Below, in pieces: positions 15,410-23,342 of a stretch of 38,494 nt of DNA; position 1 is the stretch's first letter, and every line of letters begins with the position of its first letter. The position numbers and the translations under genes are program-made. This DNA comes from Candidatus Aquidulcis sp. GTDB lineage: Bacteria > Chloroflexota > Anaerolineae > UBA4142. The stretch covers positions 1 to 38,494 of the forward strand of contig DYJA01000063.1 of NCBI GenBank assembly GCA_020723345.1. The letters run 5' to 3'. Below the pieces are notes generated by a model. It was not told the origin of the DNA, did not search any database, and worked only from the letters and a program-made list of their open reading frames with translations.

Positions 15410-15519
15410 CGCCGATTGGAAATCGGCGTCTCAACAAGGTGAAAACTCGATCAATCGAGTTGGTCATAATCGGTTTCCAACCGATTTCCACCTTGCTGAG
15501 ACCCCGAATTCATTCGGGG
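15410..15519 (-). repeat. Cloverleaf palindromic element, copy 3 (inverted)
   Basis: This copy is reversed relative to the others. Its closing stem is the longest: GTCTCAACAAGGTGAAAA (15427-15444) pairs with TTTCCACCTTGCTGAGAC (15485-15502), with only two mismatches. It encloses AACTCGA/TCGAGTT (15444-15461) and AATCGGTT/AACCGATT (15468-15486). The outer hairpins are CGCCGATT/AATCGGCG (15410-15428) and CCCCGAA/TTCGGGG (15502-15519). It ends 7 bp from the alcohol dehydrogenase stop codon (15527). Confidence 0.87.
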
Positions 15520-15526
15520 GCGTTCT

Positions 15527-16567
15527 TCAGAATTGATCGATCACGACGACGCCCACGCCGCGAAAATCGCCTTGCGCGTACAACTCGGCGGGCGCTTCTT
15601 CGAGCGTCACCGTCTTTTTGATGAGCGCGCGCGGATTGAGCTGCTTGGACAAAATCATTCGCAGCAGCGGTTCGTACGCGTGCGCTTGCATCCCGTGACT
15701 GCCGACGATTTCCAATTCTTTCGCGATGACCGCGTTCATCGGCAGCGGCGCGTCTTTGTAATCCGCAACCATCAAGCCGACCTGGACGTGCCTGCCGCGC
15801 TTGCGGAGCGACAACACCGAATTGCGGCACGTTTCGCGCGAGCCGAGCGCGTCAATCGAAACGTGCGCGCCGCCGCCGGTCAAATCGTGAATCGCCGCCG
15901 CGACTTGGTTTTCGCGTCGCGCGTTGATGACGTGTTGCGCGCCAATCGTTTTCGCGAACTCGAGCGTTTCGTCTTTGATGTCCACGCCGATCACTTGCGC
16001 GCCGAGCGCGCGCGCGATCATGATTGTCGCCAAGCCCAAGCCGCCGCAGCCATGGACGACAACCCATTCGCCGGGCGCGACGCGTCCCTGCGCGACGACC
16101 GCGCGAAACGCGGTGATGAACCGGCAGCCCAGACTCGCCGATTCGACGAAATCCATTTCCTCCGGCAAGCGCACCAAATTCGCGTCCGCGTAACGAATCG
16201 CGACGGACTGCGCGAACGAACCCCACGCGGTAAAGCCGGGCTGAAAATAATTGTCGCAAATTTGTTGATTGCCGGAGAGGCATTGCGGACACGCGCCGCA
16301 GCCGCATGCGAACGGCACCGTCACGCGGTCGCCGATTTTGAAACGCCGGACATCTCTGCCGATTTCGGCGACGACGCCGGCGAGTTCGTGTCCCGGCACG
16401 TGCGGCAAGTGTACATCGGAATCGTGTCCCATCCAGCCGTGCCAATCGCTGCGGCAAATGCCGTTCGCTTTGACTTGCACGACGACGCCGTCGGCGGGCG
16501 CGATGGGATCGGGAACATTTTCGATTTTGATCGGTTGGCGAAATTCGCGAAAGATGGCGGCTTTCAT
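15527..16567 (-). CDS. Zinc-dependent alcohol dehydrogenase family protein
   Basis: This is a 346-aa MDR-superfamily oxidoreductase. Catalytic zinc ligands are Cys38 and the His60-Glu61 pair; structural zinc ligands are Cys90, 93, 96 and 104 (CGACPQCLSGNQQIC). The Rossmann motif GCGGLG (173-178) followed by VIGVDIKD, with an acidic residue at the end of strand 2, indicates NAD(H) rather than NADP(H). The enzyme should oxidise an alcohol or reduce an aldehyde; the substrate is not predictable. The ATG at 16567 overlaps the ywbE stop (ATGA), so the two genes are coupled. A cloverleaf element follows the stop. Confidence 0.9.
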   Translation of the reverse strand: MKAAIFREFRQPIKIENVPDPIAPADGVVVQVKANGICRSDWHGWMGHDSDVHLPHVPGHELAGVVAEIGRDVRRFKIGDRVTVPFACGCGACPQCLSGNQQICDNYFQPGFTAWGSFAQSVAIRYADANLVRLPEEMDFVESASLGCRFITAFRAVVAQGRVAPGEWVVVHGCGGLGLATIMIARALGAQVIGVDIKDETLEFAKTIGAQHVINARRENQVAAAIHDLTGGGAHVSIDALGSRETCRNSVLSLRKRGRHVQVGLMVADYKDAPLPMNAVIAKELEIVGSHGMQAHAYEPLLRMILSKQLNPRALIKKTVTLEEAPAELYAQGDFRGVGVVVIDQF

Positions 16568-16770
16568 TCCGTTTCTTCTCCAAGAATCTTTTGCACGCGT
16601 CCAACCTTGCCATCCTCCAACATCACTTTGATCCCGTGCGGATGTTTGGGGCTGCTCGTCAAAATGCGCGCGACGATTCCTTCCGTCAACGCGCCGGTGC
16701 GCTGATCTTGCTTTTGGACGATCTGCACGCGCAGACCGGGTTTGATTTCATTGCGTTTGGGAATTGGCAT
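16564..16770 (-). CDS. ywbE: YwbE-family small protein (DUF2196)
   Basis: This is a 68-aa protein that matches the YwbE/DUF2196 family across its length: RNEIKPGLRVQIVQKQDQRT, then LTEGIVARILTSS, HPHGIKVMLEDGKVGRVQ. Normal length for the family is 60-70 aa. It probably adopts a small beta-barrel; the molecular role is unknown. The start at 16770 has AAGG upstream. A longer frame begins inside the 33-bp palindrome and is rejected. It lies 10 bp after hsdR, beyond that palindrome, and overlaps the dehydrogenase gene. Confidence 0.88.
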   Translation of the reverse strand: MPIPKRNEIKPGLRVQIVQKQDQRTGALTEGIVARILTSSPKHPHGIKVMLEDGKVGRVQKILGEETE

Positions 16771-16780
16771 GGTTTGCCTT

Positions 16781-19700
16781 TCAGACCTTCGAGGTCTCCA
16801 AAACCTCGAAGGTCTTTTTGCGATACAATCGCTCAAACATCCAGTCGAGCAATGTTTTCGCGAATTCGGGATTATCGGTGACTTGCTTGTAAAACTTGAA
16901 ATCCGAATCTACGATCTCTTGCAAACGGTCGTTGAGCACGTGCTCAAAAGTGAGTCGCGCGTTGTCGCGCGTATTCGCGCGGAGACTCGCTTCCAACGCG
17001 GGATCACGCGCTAATTGTGCTTCCAATTGGTGAATAGACGCCCGCGTGTTCTCGCCCAGGTTTGCGCCGAACCGTTCATTCAATTCGCGAATGATTTGCG
17101 AGAGCGGTTCCATATCTTCGGGCAATGGGATTGCCGCGCCCTTCGGGCCTACCGGTTGCAACTCCGCTGTGCCGCGTGGTAGTTTGATTTTTCCGCGTGA
17201 GGTCTGCTTGACGGTGTACGATTCAATGTCAATGTTGCGTTGGACTTCGACCGGCAATTTGTCTTTGGTCACAGGTAACTTGCGGAGCAAAAGACGACCA
17301 AATACGTAAAGCCGTTCGAGATCGGCATCAGTAAAAGTAATGATTTGCGAAACAAACGCATAAAGGCGAACATAGTCCGCGAGTTTGCCGCGAAATTCGG
17401 TTTGGTCATCTTTGGTCGCGGCGTTGTAGCGGTCTATCGCCGGGGCAAGCGCGGCGTGCAGTTTGTCTTGCGTACCTTTCGGGTCAAAGTAGATGTTGGC
17501 AAAGCGATTGATTTCGGCTTCCGTGTAGAATTGGAACGCCGACAATTGCGTTTGCAGATCATACAGCAAATTGGGGTCGGTGGCTTCTTTGAGCAGGGTC
17601 TTGTCGAAGTACGGCTCGAACGCTTTCTGTATATCGTCTGCTTGGTTCGCGAAATCGAGTACCATCGTCTCGTCTTTGTTGGGATTGATGCGATTCAAGC
17701 GCGACAAGGTTTGAACGGCGTGAACACCGGCAAGCCGCTTGTCCACGTACATCGTGTGCAACAGCGGTTGGTCAAAGCCAGTTTGAAATTTCTCCGCGAC
17801 GACCATCAAGCGATACTCGTTTTGCTTGAACGTCTCGGCAGTCGCTTTCTCTGGAATATTCTTCTCTGGCGTCGAATTCATTTGCGCTTCAGTGTAGGTC
17901 AAGCCATTATCCGGGTCTTTGACCGTGCCCGAAAACGCGACGAGCGCTTTGAACGGATGCCCTTTCTCTTCTAGGTATTTGTCTACTGCCAGTTTGTAGC
18001 GAACCGCATGCAAACGCGAGCGCGTGACAATCATCGCTTTGGCTTTGCTGCCGATACGATGCGCGACCTGACTGGTAAAGTGATCGACCATGATTGCCAC
18101 TTTGGTCGCGATGCTATGTTCGTGCAATTCGACAAAGGAGCGGAGCAGGCGCGTCGCTTTTTCGCGGTCGTAGCGCGGATCGTCTTGGATTTTCTTGAGT
18201 AGCATCCAGTACGCTTGGTAGGTCGTGTAGTTCTCCAACACGTCAAGAATGAATCGTTCTTCGATGGCTTGGCGCATCGTGTACAGTGAGAACGCGCCGA
18301 AGCGTCCGTCGGGTTGGCGCGTGCCGAAGAGTTCGAGCGTTTCGCTCTTGGGTGTTGCGGTGAACGCGAAATAACTCGCGTTCGGCAGATGTCCGCGCTT
18401 TCTCATCTGCGCGTTGATGGCATCTTCCGAGTCTTCGGCTTCGCTTTCCTCGCGCTCGGCTTCTTCCAAACTTTTCGCCGCAAGTACCGCGTTTAATTTG
18501 AATCGTCCTTCTCCACCCTGCGACGAATGTGCCTCGTCAATGATGATCGCAAAGCGTTTGCCTTCCAGTTCTTTGATCTGATCGGTAATCATCGGAAACT
18601 TTTGGAGCGTCGTGACGATGATCTTTTTGCCTTCCGCGAGCGCGGTTTTGAGTTGGCGCGATGTCTGGTCAATGTTCTCGACGATGCCGAGCGTTTGCTC
18701 GAATTGGCGGACGGTGCGCTGCAACTGTCGATCCAGCACGCGGCGGTCGGTGATGACGATGATCGAATCGAAAATCGCTTGGTCGTTTGCGTCGTGCAAA
18801 CTCGTCAGTTGGTGCGCGAGCCACGCAATCGAGTTGCTTTTGCCGCTGCCCGCGCTGTGCTGAATCAGATAGCGTTGTCCCGCGCTTTTCGCGCGCGCGT
18901 CGTCGAGCAGACGGCGGACGCAATCGAGTTGATGATAGCGCGGAAAAATCAATTCGTACGTGCCGGTCTTTTTGCCGTCCTCGTCTTCCTTTTCGATGAA
19001 CTGGATGAAAGTCTGCACGAGGTCGAGCATACTGTCGCGCGCCCAGACTTGCTCCCAGAGGTACGCGGTCGCAAAACCTTGCCACGAGGGGGGATTGCCC
19101 GCGCCGCCCTCGCGTCCCTGGTTGAACGGGAGAAAACGCGTCTTGCCGCCTTCGAGGCGCGTCGTCATGTAAACGAGATCGGGGTCAACCGCGAAATGCG
19201 CGAGCACGCGCCCGAACGCAAAGAGCGGCTCGCGCGGCTCGCGCGTCGTGCGATACTGCTTGACCGCGTCTTCGACCGTTTGCCCGGTCAACGGATTTTT
19301 CAGTTCGGCGGTGATGATCGGCAAACCGTTGAGGAACAAAACGAGGTCAAGCGAGTTTTCGTTTTTCGCGCTGTACTTGACCTGGCGCATCACCGAAAAG
19401 AGATTTGCCGCGTAGAGGCGTTGCGTTTCGGGATTGATTTTGCTCGCGGGGCGAAAATACGCGAGTTGGAATTTGCAGCCATTTGCCTTGATGCCTTTGC
19501 GGAGAACGTCGAGCGTCCCGCGCTGGCGAATCTCGTGCGCCAGCCGGTGAAAAAATTTGTCTGGCGCGTCGTTGCCGTATTGCTTTTTGAATTTCGCCCA
19601 CGCTTTGGGTTGCGACGCGTAGACAAAATCGAGCGCGTCGCGGCGGATGAGCATAAGCGTTTTGTCGTACTCGTCCGGCGCGCGTTTGCAATAGCCGCCG

Positions 19701-19822
19701 GGCACAAAGCCGCTCGTTCGCGCTTCGCGCGCGATGTCTCCCGTCGCACCGTCGGGTCCACCAGCAAGAAGAGATGCTTCGATTGTCGCTTCAAAATTCT
19801 TTTCGGAATAGTCTACCGGCAT
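16781..19822 (-). CDS. hsdR: Type I restriction enzyme, R (motor-nuclease) subunit
   Basis: This is a 1013-aa protein of standard HsdR length. The N-terminal nuclease domain shows the PD-(D/E)xK set Asp159, then Glu173 and Lys175 in ITAELKNP. The DNA translocase follows: Walker A SAGSGKS (323-329), DEAH (429-432) and motif III TATPK. A C-terminal helical domain binds the methylase core. It cuts unmodified DNA after ATP-driven translocation, acting in complex with HsdM and HsdS. GGAGC precedes the ATG at 19822. Other genes lie between hsdS and hsdR. The C-terminal FEVLETSKV comes from a palindromic repeat. The reading frame is intact. Confidence 0.94.
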   Translation of the reverse strand: MPVDYSEKNFEATIEASLLAGGPDGATGDIAREARTSGFVPGGYCKRAPDEYDKTLMLIRRDALDFVYASQPKAWAKFKKQYGNDAPDKFFHRLAHEIRQRGTLDVLRKGIKANGCKFQLAYFRPASKINPETQRLYAANLFSVMRQVKYSAKNENSLDLVLFLNGLPIITAELKNPLTGQTVEDAVKQYRTTREPREPLFAFGRVLAHFAVDPDLVYMTTRLEGGKTRFLPFNQGREGGAGNPPSWQGFATAYLWEQVWARDSMLDLVQTFIQFIEKEDEDGKKTGTYELIFPRYHQLDCVRRLLDDARAKSAGQRYLIQHSAGSGKSNSIAWLAHQLTSLHDANDQAIFDSIIVITDRRVLDRQLQRTVRQFEQTLGIVENIDQTSRQLKTALAEGKKIIVTTLQKFPMITDQIKELEGKRFAIIIDEAHSSQGGEGRFKLNAVLAAKSLEEAEREESEAEDSEDAINAQMRKRGHLPNASYFAFTATPKSETLELFGTRQPDGRFGAFSLYTMRQAIEERFILDVLENYTTYQAYWMLLKKIQDDPRYDREKATRLLRSFVELHEHSIATKVAIMVDHFTSQVAHRIGSKAKAMIVTRSRLHAVRYKLAVDKYLEEKGHPFKALVAFSGTVKDPDNGLTYTEAQMNSTPEKNIPEKATAETFKQNEYRLMVVAEKFQTGFDQPLLHTMYVDKRLAGVHAVQTLSRLNRINPNKDETMVLDFANQADDIQKAFEPYFDKTLLKEATDPNLLYDLQTQLSAFQFYTEAEINRFANIYFDPKGTQDKLHAALAPAIDRYNAATKDDQTEFRGKLADYVRLYAFVSQIITFTDADLERLYVFGRLLLRKLPVTKDKLPVEVQRNIDIESYTVKQTSRGKIKLPRGTAELQPVGPKGAAIPLPEDMEPLSQIIRELNERFGANLGENTRASIHQLEAQLARDPALEASLRANTRDNARLTFEHVLNDRLQEIVDSDFKFYKQVTDNPEFAKTLLDWMFERLYRKKTFEVLETSKV
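16783..16815. repeat. AGACCTTCGAGGT double palindrome, hsdR 3' copy
   Basis: The arms AGACCTTCGAGGT (16783-16795) and ACCTCGAAGGTCT (16803-16815) are perfectly complementary. The hsdR stop codon (16781-16783) overlaps the first base, so the last ten or so hsdR residues (FEVLETSKV) are repeat-encoded. Confidence 0.88.
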
Positions 19823-19872
19823 GTTTTTGCTCCGCGTAATTCAAAGCGCGAACTAGTGTTCGACTCATACAA

Positions 19873-19900
19873 TTGACAAATGCCAGCAGGGGCATATAAT
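19873..19900 (+). promoter_or_regulatory. Near-consensus sigma-70 promoter
   Basis: TTGACA (19873-19878) and TATAAT (19895-19900) are exact consensus hexamers with a 16-bp spacer. Together they form the best promoter in the window. It drives the rightward 111-aa gene and diverges from hsdR. Confidence 0.85.
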
Positions 19901-19923
19901 CAAATTGTAGAAGGAGTTATCTC

Positions 19924-20259
19924 ATGGATGAGAATCGTTCCAGAATGACTGGCAGTGATTCCGGCGTTGCGCAGTCGTTTCAGGCAATTTCAACCTTTCG
20001 AGATACGCCCCGCGTGTACGTTGGTGACGCCCTGCGGGTTGTTGCTTTTGATTACGTCTCAACTCAACGCGAGATTGCGTTGATCGATCAAGTGGCTAGC
20101 GCGTTTGGGTCCATTCTTTCCACGCCGCTGCCGCGCGCGGCATATCTGGCTAGCGATGGTTGGGTCAGTGATGCTGATCTTGCTCTCGTGGATCGGATGA
20201 GAGAGGTACAACTCGAAGCATTTTACTTGATGAACCCCGAAACCCGCTCGGTCAGTTAG
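19924..20259 (+). CDS. Small hypothetical protein, convergent to the MazF-like gene
   Basis: This is a 111-aa soluble protein with no recognised domain. The first 25 residues are polar (MDENRSRMTGSDSG). The middle has a strand-turn pattern (RVYVGDALRVVAFDY), and a helical end contains DADLALVDRMREVQLEAFYL. It is the only plus-strand gene between 5 kb and 28 kb. It has its own strong promoter and AAGGAG ribosome-binding site. Its stop codon lies in the loop of a terminator shared with the opposing toxin gene, and the two coding regions overlap by 8 bp. A role as partner or regulator of the neighbouring toxin or RM genes is possible but not shown. Confidence 0.65.
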   Translation: MDENRSRMTGSDSGVAQSFQAISTFRDTPRVYVGDALRVVAFDYVSTQREIALIDQVASAFGSILSTPLPRAAYLASDGWVSDADLALVDRMREVQLEAFYLMNPETRSVS

Positions 20260-20274
20260 CCGAGCGGGTTTTTA
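20241..20274 (+). terminator. Shared terminator with two stop codons in its loop
   Basis: AACCCGCTCGG (20241-20251) pairs perfectly with CCGAGCGGGTT (20260-20270), and TTTT follows. The 8-nt loop holds the stop codons of both convergent genes: TAG at 20257-20259 on plus and TGA at 20254-20252 on minus. Confidence 0.88.
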
Positions 20275-20689
20275 CTATCTGGTCGAAGTTGAGCACGCGT
20301 AACAGTCGCTCGTATATGCGCTGCATGATCTGCGGAGAGAGGTGGGTCAAGAAATATTGGTCGGGCAATCCAGTTTGCACCGACACGCAATAGATTTGAT
20401 CCGTTTTCGCGATCGAGTCCTTGTCAAGTTTGGGACATTCGCGTCTGGTAATGATGACATGCGGAGTGTAATTGGGTTTGCGGTGTTCTGCGCCAGATAG
20501 CGGAAGAATCAGGACTGTTCCCCGCAATGTTAGCTCCGTATTGTTGATCACGACGGCGAGATGGGGTTCTGCCATCGTCCGATCTTGGTTTGAGCGAGCC
20601 GCCCCGAAATCGAACCAATACACATCACCCCACCGCGGATAGCGGTCAAAAGTAAAATCTCTGGGTAGAATGTGGTATGGAAAAGGCAT
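20252..20689 (-). CDS. PemK/MazF-like endoribonuclease toxin
   Basis: This is a 145-aa protein. WGDVYWFDFG is the diagnostic N-terminal strand of the MazF/PemK fold. The core beta-strand AEPHLAVVINN and LRGTVLILPLSG follow, then VIITRRECPKLDKDSIAKTD and QIYCVSV. It is somewhat longer than typical (110-120 aa) because of an N-terminal extension (MPFPYHILPRDFTFDRYPR). It would cleave mRNA at short sequences. No antitoxin of MazE type is seen on the same strand. The gene lies 11 bp after the ClpP-fold protease gene, with GGAGC upstream, so they are likely cotranscribed. Confidence 0.75.
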   Translation of the reverse strand: MPFPYHILPRDFTFDRYPRWGDVYWFDFGAARSNQDRTMAEPHLAVVINNTELTLRGTVLILPLSGAEHRKPNYTPHVIITRRECPKLDKDSIAKTDQIYCVSVQTGLPDQYFLTHLSPQIMQRIYERLLRVLNFDQIVKTRSAN

Positions 20690-20700
20690 TGCGACTGCTC

Positions 20701-21810
20701 CTATGAATGTGTCACATTGACGCGGTCAGGCGCGTTGGAAGTACCTTCTGCTTGCCAGGGCAGATCAAGCCATTGTGCCGCAATCGTTTGCCTCTTTTGA
20801 ATTAGGGGTTGTTCTTTCTCTTGTACGCTAACATAAACCTCTTCAAGAACCTGACGACGCGATGTACTATCTATCCACACAATGGGTCTGGCAATGTGCT
20901 GTGGATTGTCCCCGATCGGTCGCGCGATTCCGCCGAACGCGGCATAATGCTCGTACAACCGCCACATCGTTTCCCATAAAGCATCGTCCGCGTACGTTAC
21001 AGGCAACCCCAGGTCTTGCGCTTCCTTCCATCCGATTCGATAATGGTGTGAAAAGAATTCGTCAGAGAACGCGTCGACGATCTTTTTGATTTTTTCCGCT
21101 TCGGTTTCCGGGTTCATGTGTGTTTTCAGCGCCTGGGCTGAAATCAATCGCGCGAGCGCGTACGATTGTTCAATCGCGCCAAGCGCAAGGGGATGCACTT
21201 TGTCGAACAACGCGGAATAGATCGTAGCAAGTGATTCCGGTGTATACTCCCCGCCTTCGCGTTTGAGGAACTCGATACAGTGCCGCAAGTCCTGGACCGA
21301 TATGAGCAGCGATTGGTTATTCTCTTTGGGCAACAGGGGATGCGTCCGCGCGGGGTCAACGGGACCTAGTTCTGACATATCGCCCATCACGATTTCGTTC
21401 GCGCCCATCGCAATGTGGGTCGCCGCGCTGTACGCCATAAACGGAATGAGCACGCGAAATTCTTGGCAAAAGTTCCGAATGAGTGTGATCATTCGCCAGG
21501 GTACTTCGCTTTCACCGCCGGTGCTGTGGACAAACAAATCAATCTTGGGAACGCGCCCGATGCGCCTCAATTGCGCGTACAGTTGGCTGGGGATGTCTCC
21601 CCGCACGATCACGTCGGGATAGGCAAAAAAAGTGATAACGCGCGAGTCGCGGATCTTTTCGATTTCTTGAATCAGTGCCAGCGTTTCGGCTGGCGGGGGT
21701 AGTTTGACCACCGCGCCGGGCACCGGGATGCTTGGTTGAATTGGCGCGGGACCAACGTGCGGAATGTTTGGGCTTGACGTTTGCGCTTGGCGTTTCTGTT
21801 TTGAACCCAT
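20701..21810 (-). CDS. SDH-family ClpP-fold serine protease
   Basis: This is a 369-aa protein of the serine dehydrogenase proteinase (SDH_sah, PF01972-like) group, related to ClpP and SppA. Key segments are the oxyanion region LFVHSTGGESEVPWRM, the presumed nucleophile Ser in FMAYSAATHIAMGANEIVMG and MSELGPVDP. The N-terminal 40 residues are polar and Pro-rich. No signal or membrane segment is seen, so it is likely cytoplasmic. The start at 21810 (MGSKQKRQ) is chosen because GGGAGG lies five bases upstream; the adjacent ATG at 21813 is possible. It lies between hsdS and the MazF-like gene on the same strand. Confidence 0.78.
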   Translation of the reverse strand: MGSKQKRQAQTSSPNIPHVGPAPIQPSIPVPGAVVKLPPPAETLALIQEIEKIRDSRVITFFAYPDVIVRGDIPSQLYAQLRRIGRVPKIDLFVHSTGGESEVPWRMITLIRNFCQEFRVLIPFMAYSAATHIAMGANEIVMGDMSELGPVDPARTHPLLPKENNQSLLISVQDLRHCIEFLKREGGEYTPESLATIYSALFDKVHPLALGAIEQSYALARLISAQALKTHMNPETEAEKIKKIVDAFSDEFFSHHYRIGWKEAQDLGLPVTYADDALWETMWRLYEHYAAFGGIARPIGDNPQHIARPIVWIDSTSRRQVLEEVYVSVQEKEQPLIQKRQTIAAQWLDLPWQAEGTSNAPDRVNVTHS

Positions 21811-21870
21811 CATTGCCTCCCTCTGAATCATATCCGAATCTGTGGTGAATGCAAGTGCGAGAAACAAGCA

Positions 21871-23274
21871 TCAACCTGGCATTTCTCTCACATCCATCTT
21901 CCCCGTCACCGCCGCCGAAATCAGCGCGGTGCGGTACTCTTTCAGCGTTTCGATGGCTTGGCGCACTTTGGCGATGAGCGCGTCAATCTTGGCAGTCTCG
22001 CGGTCGAGGTACGCGGCGATGGCGCGTTGTTCGTCGAGCGACGGCACCATTACAACGAGCCGACCTAATTCTGCTTGGTTGTATGTTGTGTTTACCCTTG
22101 TCTTGGAGGAAGAAAAAAAATCCCTGTTCCTGAGATTGTTCAAAAACATCTGATAGTATCGCGATTCGAATTTGGACAAATCGAATCTGAGTCTCAACAA
22201 AAAAGAAACGTGGGTGTATTCACCCTCCGCGCCGAAGTACGCAGTTTTTCCAACATGATCTGCGCTGCCGTTTCGCCAATTGAAAAGCAAATCGCCCTTG
22301 TGGAGCAGAAGCTGTTTCTTTTGTTCTGGGGTTAGCGGAGTTTTAGGAACATCGTCCAAAACAAGTTGCCCTTCTTTTGTCACGTTCGGAAGCGAAAGAA
22401 TGCAAGTCCCTTCTGTTTCGGTTCTGTCCAATTCAAGCGTTAGTCCGTAATTTATCTCGGCAACATGTTTGAATTGACGCGCTTCCCAATGCTTCGGCAC
22501 ATTCCCCAACCACGCCACGCCGGAATCTTTCAGTGGCGCGTTTGTGTCCAATCCGCGCGTAACCGCGTGGCTAATCAGCGCGGTACGTTTCTCCTGCAAC
22601 AGTTCAATCAGTCGCTCATTCTTTGCCACCAGCGTATCAAGGCGCGCGGTCTCGCGGTCAAGGTACGCGGCGATAGCGCGTTGTTCAGGGAGAGGAGGAA
22701 TCCAGATAGGCAAACATGCCAACTCGGATGGGTTGATTGCCGGATAGCCAACGCCGACCGAATGCGCGACAACAGTTTCGATAAATTCTTTGGAGCGTAC
22801 CAAAGTGTGAAGAAATTTCGGCTCGATTTCTGGCTTTGGGCGTAACACCGCAAACCCGGTCGAGACAATCAAATTTTCTGACGGATTTTCAAAATAGGCA
22901 ATTGCTTTGAGATACGTGCGAACCGTTGAAAGAATTGTGTCTCCAGCACGAACGACGCGACGTGCACGGCTCGGCGCGCTTTCAAAACGCATTTCTTGTG
23001 GTGGATTCGCGCCGCTGACCTCTTCAACGTTACTGATGTCAACGTACTGCAGTACAAAATCGGGGTCGGTAGTCTCCGGCAACGTTTCAGGATTCAAACG
23101 AACAGCATTTTTCAACCGCTTGACTTCCCAATGCGCGGGAATATCGCCCAGCCACGTGACGCCGGAGGGTTTGTAGGTGGGGTAGGGTTGGTGGCGCGGG
23201 CGGGAGACCTTCGAGGTTTCCAAAACCTCGAAGGTCTGAGATGCCGTTTTTGCGGCTACTTGATTTTTATCCAT
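21871..23274 (-). CDS. hsdS: Type I restriction enzyme, specificity subunit
   Basis: This is a 467-aa protein with two target-recognition domains, each ending in a conserved helix. Repeats frame them: VTWLGDIPAHWEVKRLKN (about 38-55) is echoed by VAWLGNVPKHWEARQFKH, and LPEQRAIAAYLDRETARLDT is echoed by LDEQRAIAAYLDRETAKIDA. The two recognition domains differ strongly, as expected for recognition of a bipartite asymmetric DNA site. Residues 14-24 (TFEVLETSKVS) are encoded by an inserted palindrome (23205-23237), so the true ancestral start may have been further in, near MxxP. No good ribosome-binding site precedes the ATG at 23274. Confidence 0.92.
   Translation of the reverse strand: MDKNQVAAKTASQTFEVLETSKVSRPRHQPYPTYKPSGVTWLGDIPAHWEVKRLKNAVRLNPETLPETTDPDFVLQYVDISNVEEVSGANPPQEMRFESAPSRARRVVRAGDTILSTVRTYLKAIAYFENPSENLIVSTGFAVLRPKPEIEPKFLHTLVRSKEFIETVVAHSVGVGYPAINPSELACLPIWIPPLPEQRAIAAYLDRETARLDTLVAKNERLIELLQEKRTALISHAVTRGLDTNAPLKDSGVAWLGNVPKHWEARQFKHVAEINYGLTLELDRTETEGTCILSLPNVTKEGQLVLDDVPKTPLTPEQKKQLLLHKGDLLFNWRNGSADHVGKTAYFGAEGEYTHVSFLLRLRFDLSKFESRYYQMFLNNLRNRDFFSSSKTRVNTTYNQAELGRLVVMVPSLDEQRAIAAYLDRETAKIDALIAKVRQAIETLKEYRTALISAAVTGKMDVREMPG
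23205..23237. repeat. AGACCTTCGAGGT double palindrome, hsdS N-terminal copy
   Basis: AGACCTTCGAGGT (23205-23217) and ACCTCGAAGGTCT (23225-23237) are perfect inverted arms. The element is translated in frame as part of the hsdS N-terminus and gives the same peptide (FEVLETSKV) as the hsdR copy. Confidence 0.88.
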
Positions 23275-23342
23275 TTTCGTAGTAGTATGAGACTAGCCCT
23301 GCGACAGATGAACGTCGGCTCCATGCCGTGTGTTCTTGCGGT

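Noticed and set aside
16783-16821. Palindrome plus T-run as a plus-strand terminator
   Set aside because: The hairpin followed by TTTTT would stop rightward transcription, but no plus-strand gene leads into it; it is better explained as a copy of the dispersed palindrome.
16816-16836. Longer YwbE from the ATG at 16836
   Set aside because: The added residues come from the palindrome at 16783-16815, and family members begin at the motif that follows the ATG at 16770.
19924-20259. The 111-aa gene as a MazE antitoxin
   Set aside because: It shows no AbrB/MazE or other antitoxin DNA-binding motif and is convergent to the toxin gene rather than upstream of it. The idea is kept only as a hypothesis in the findings.
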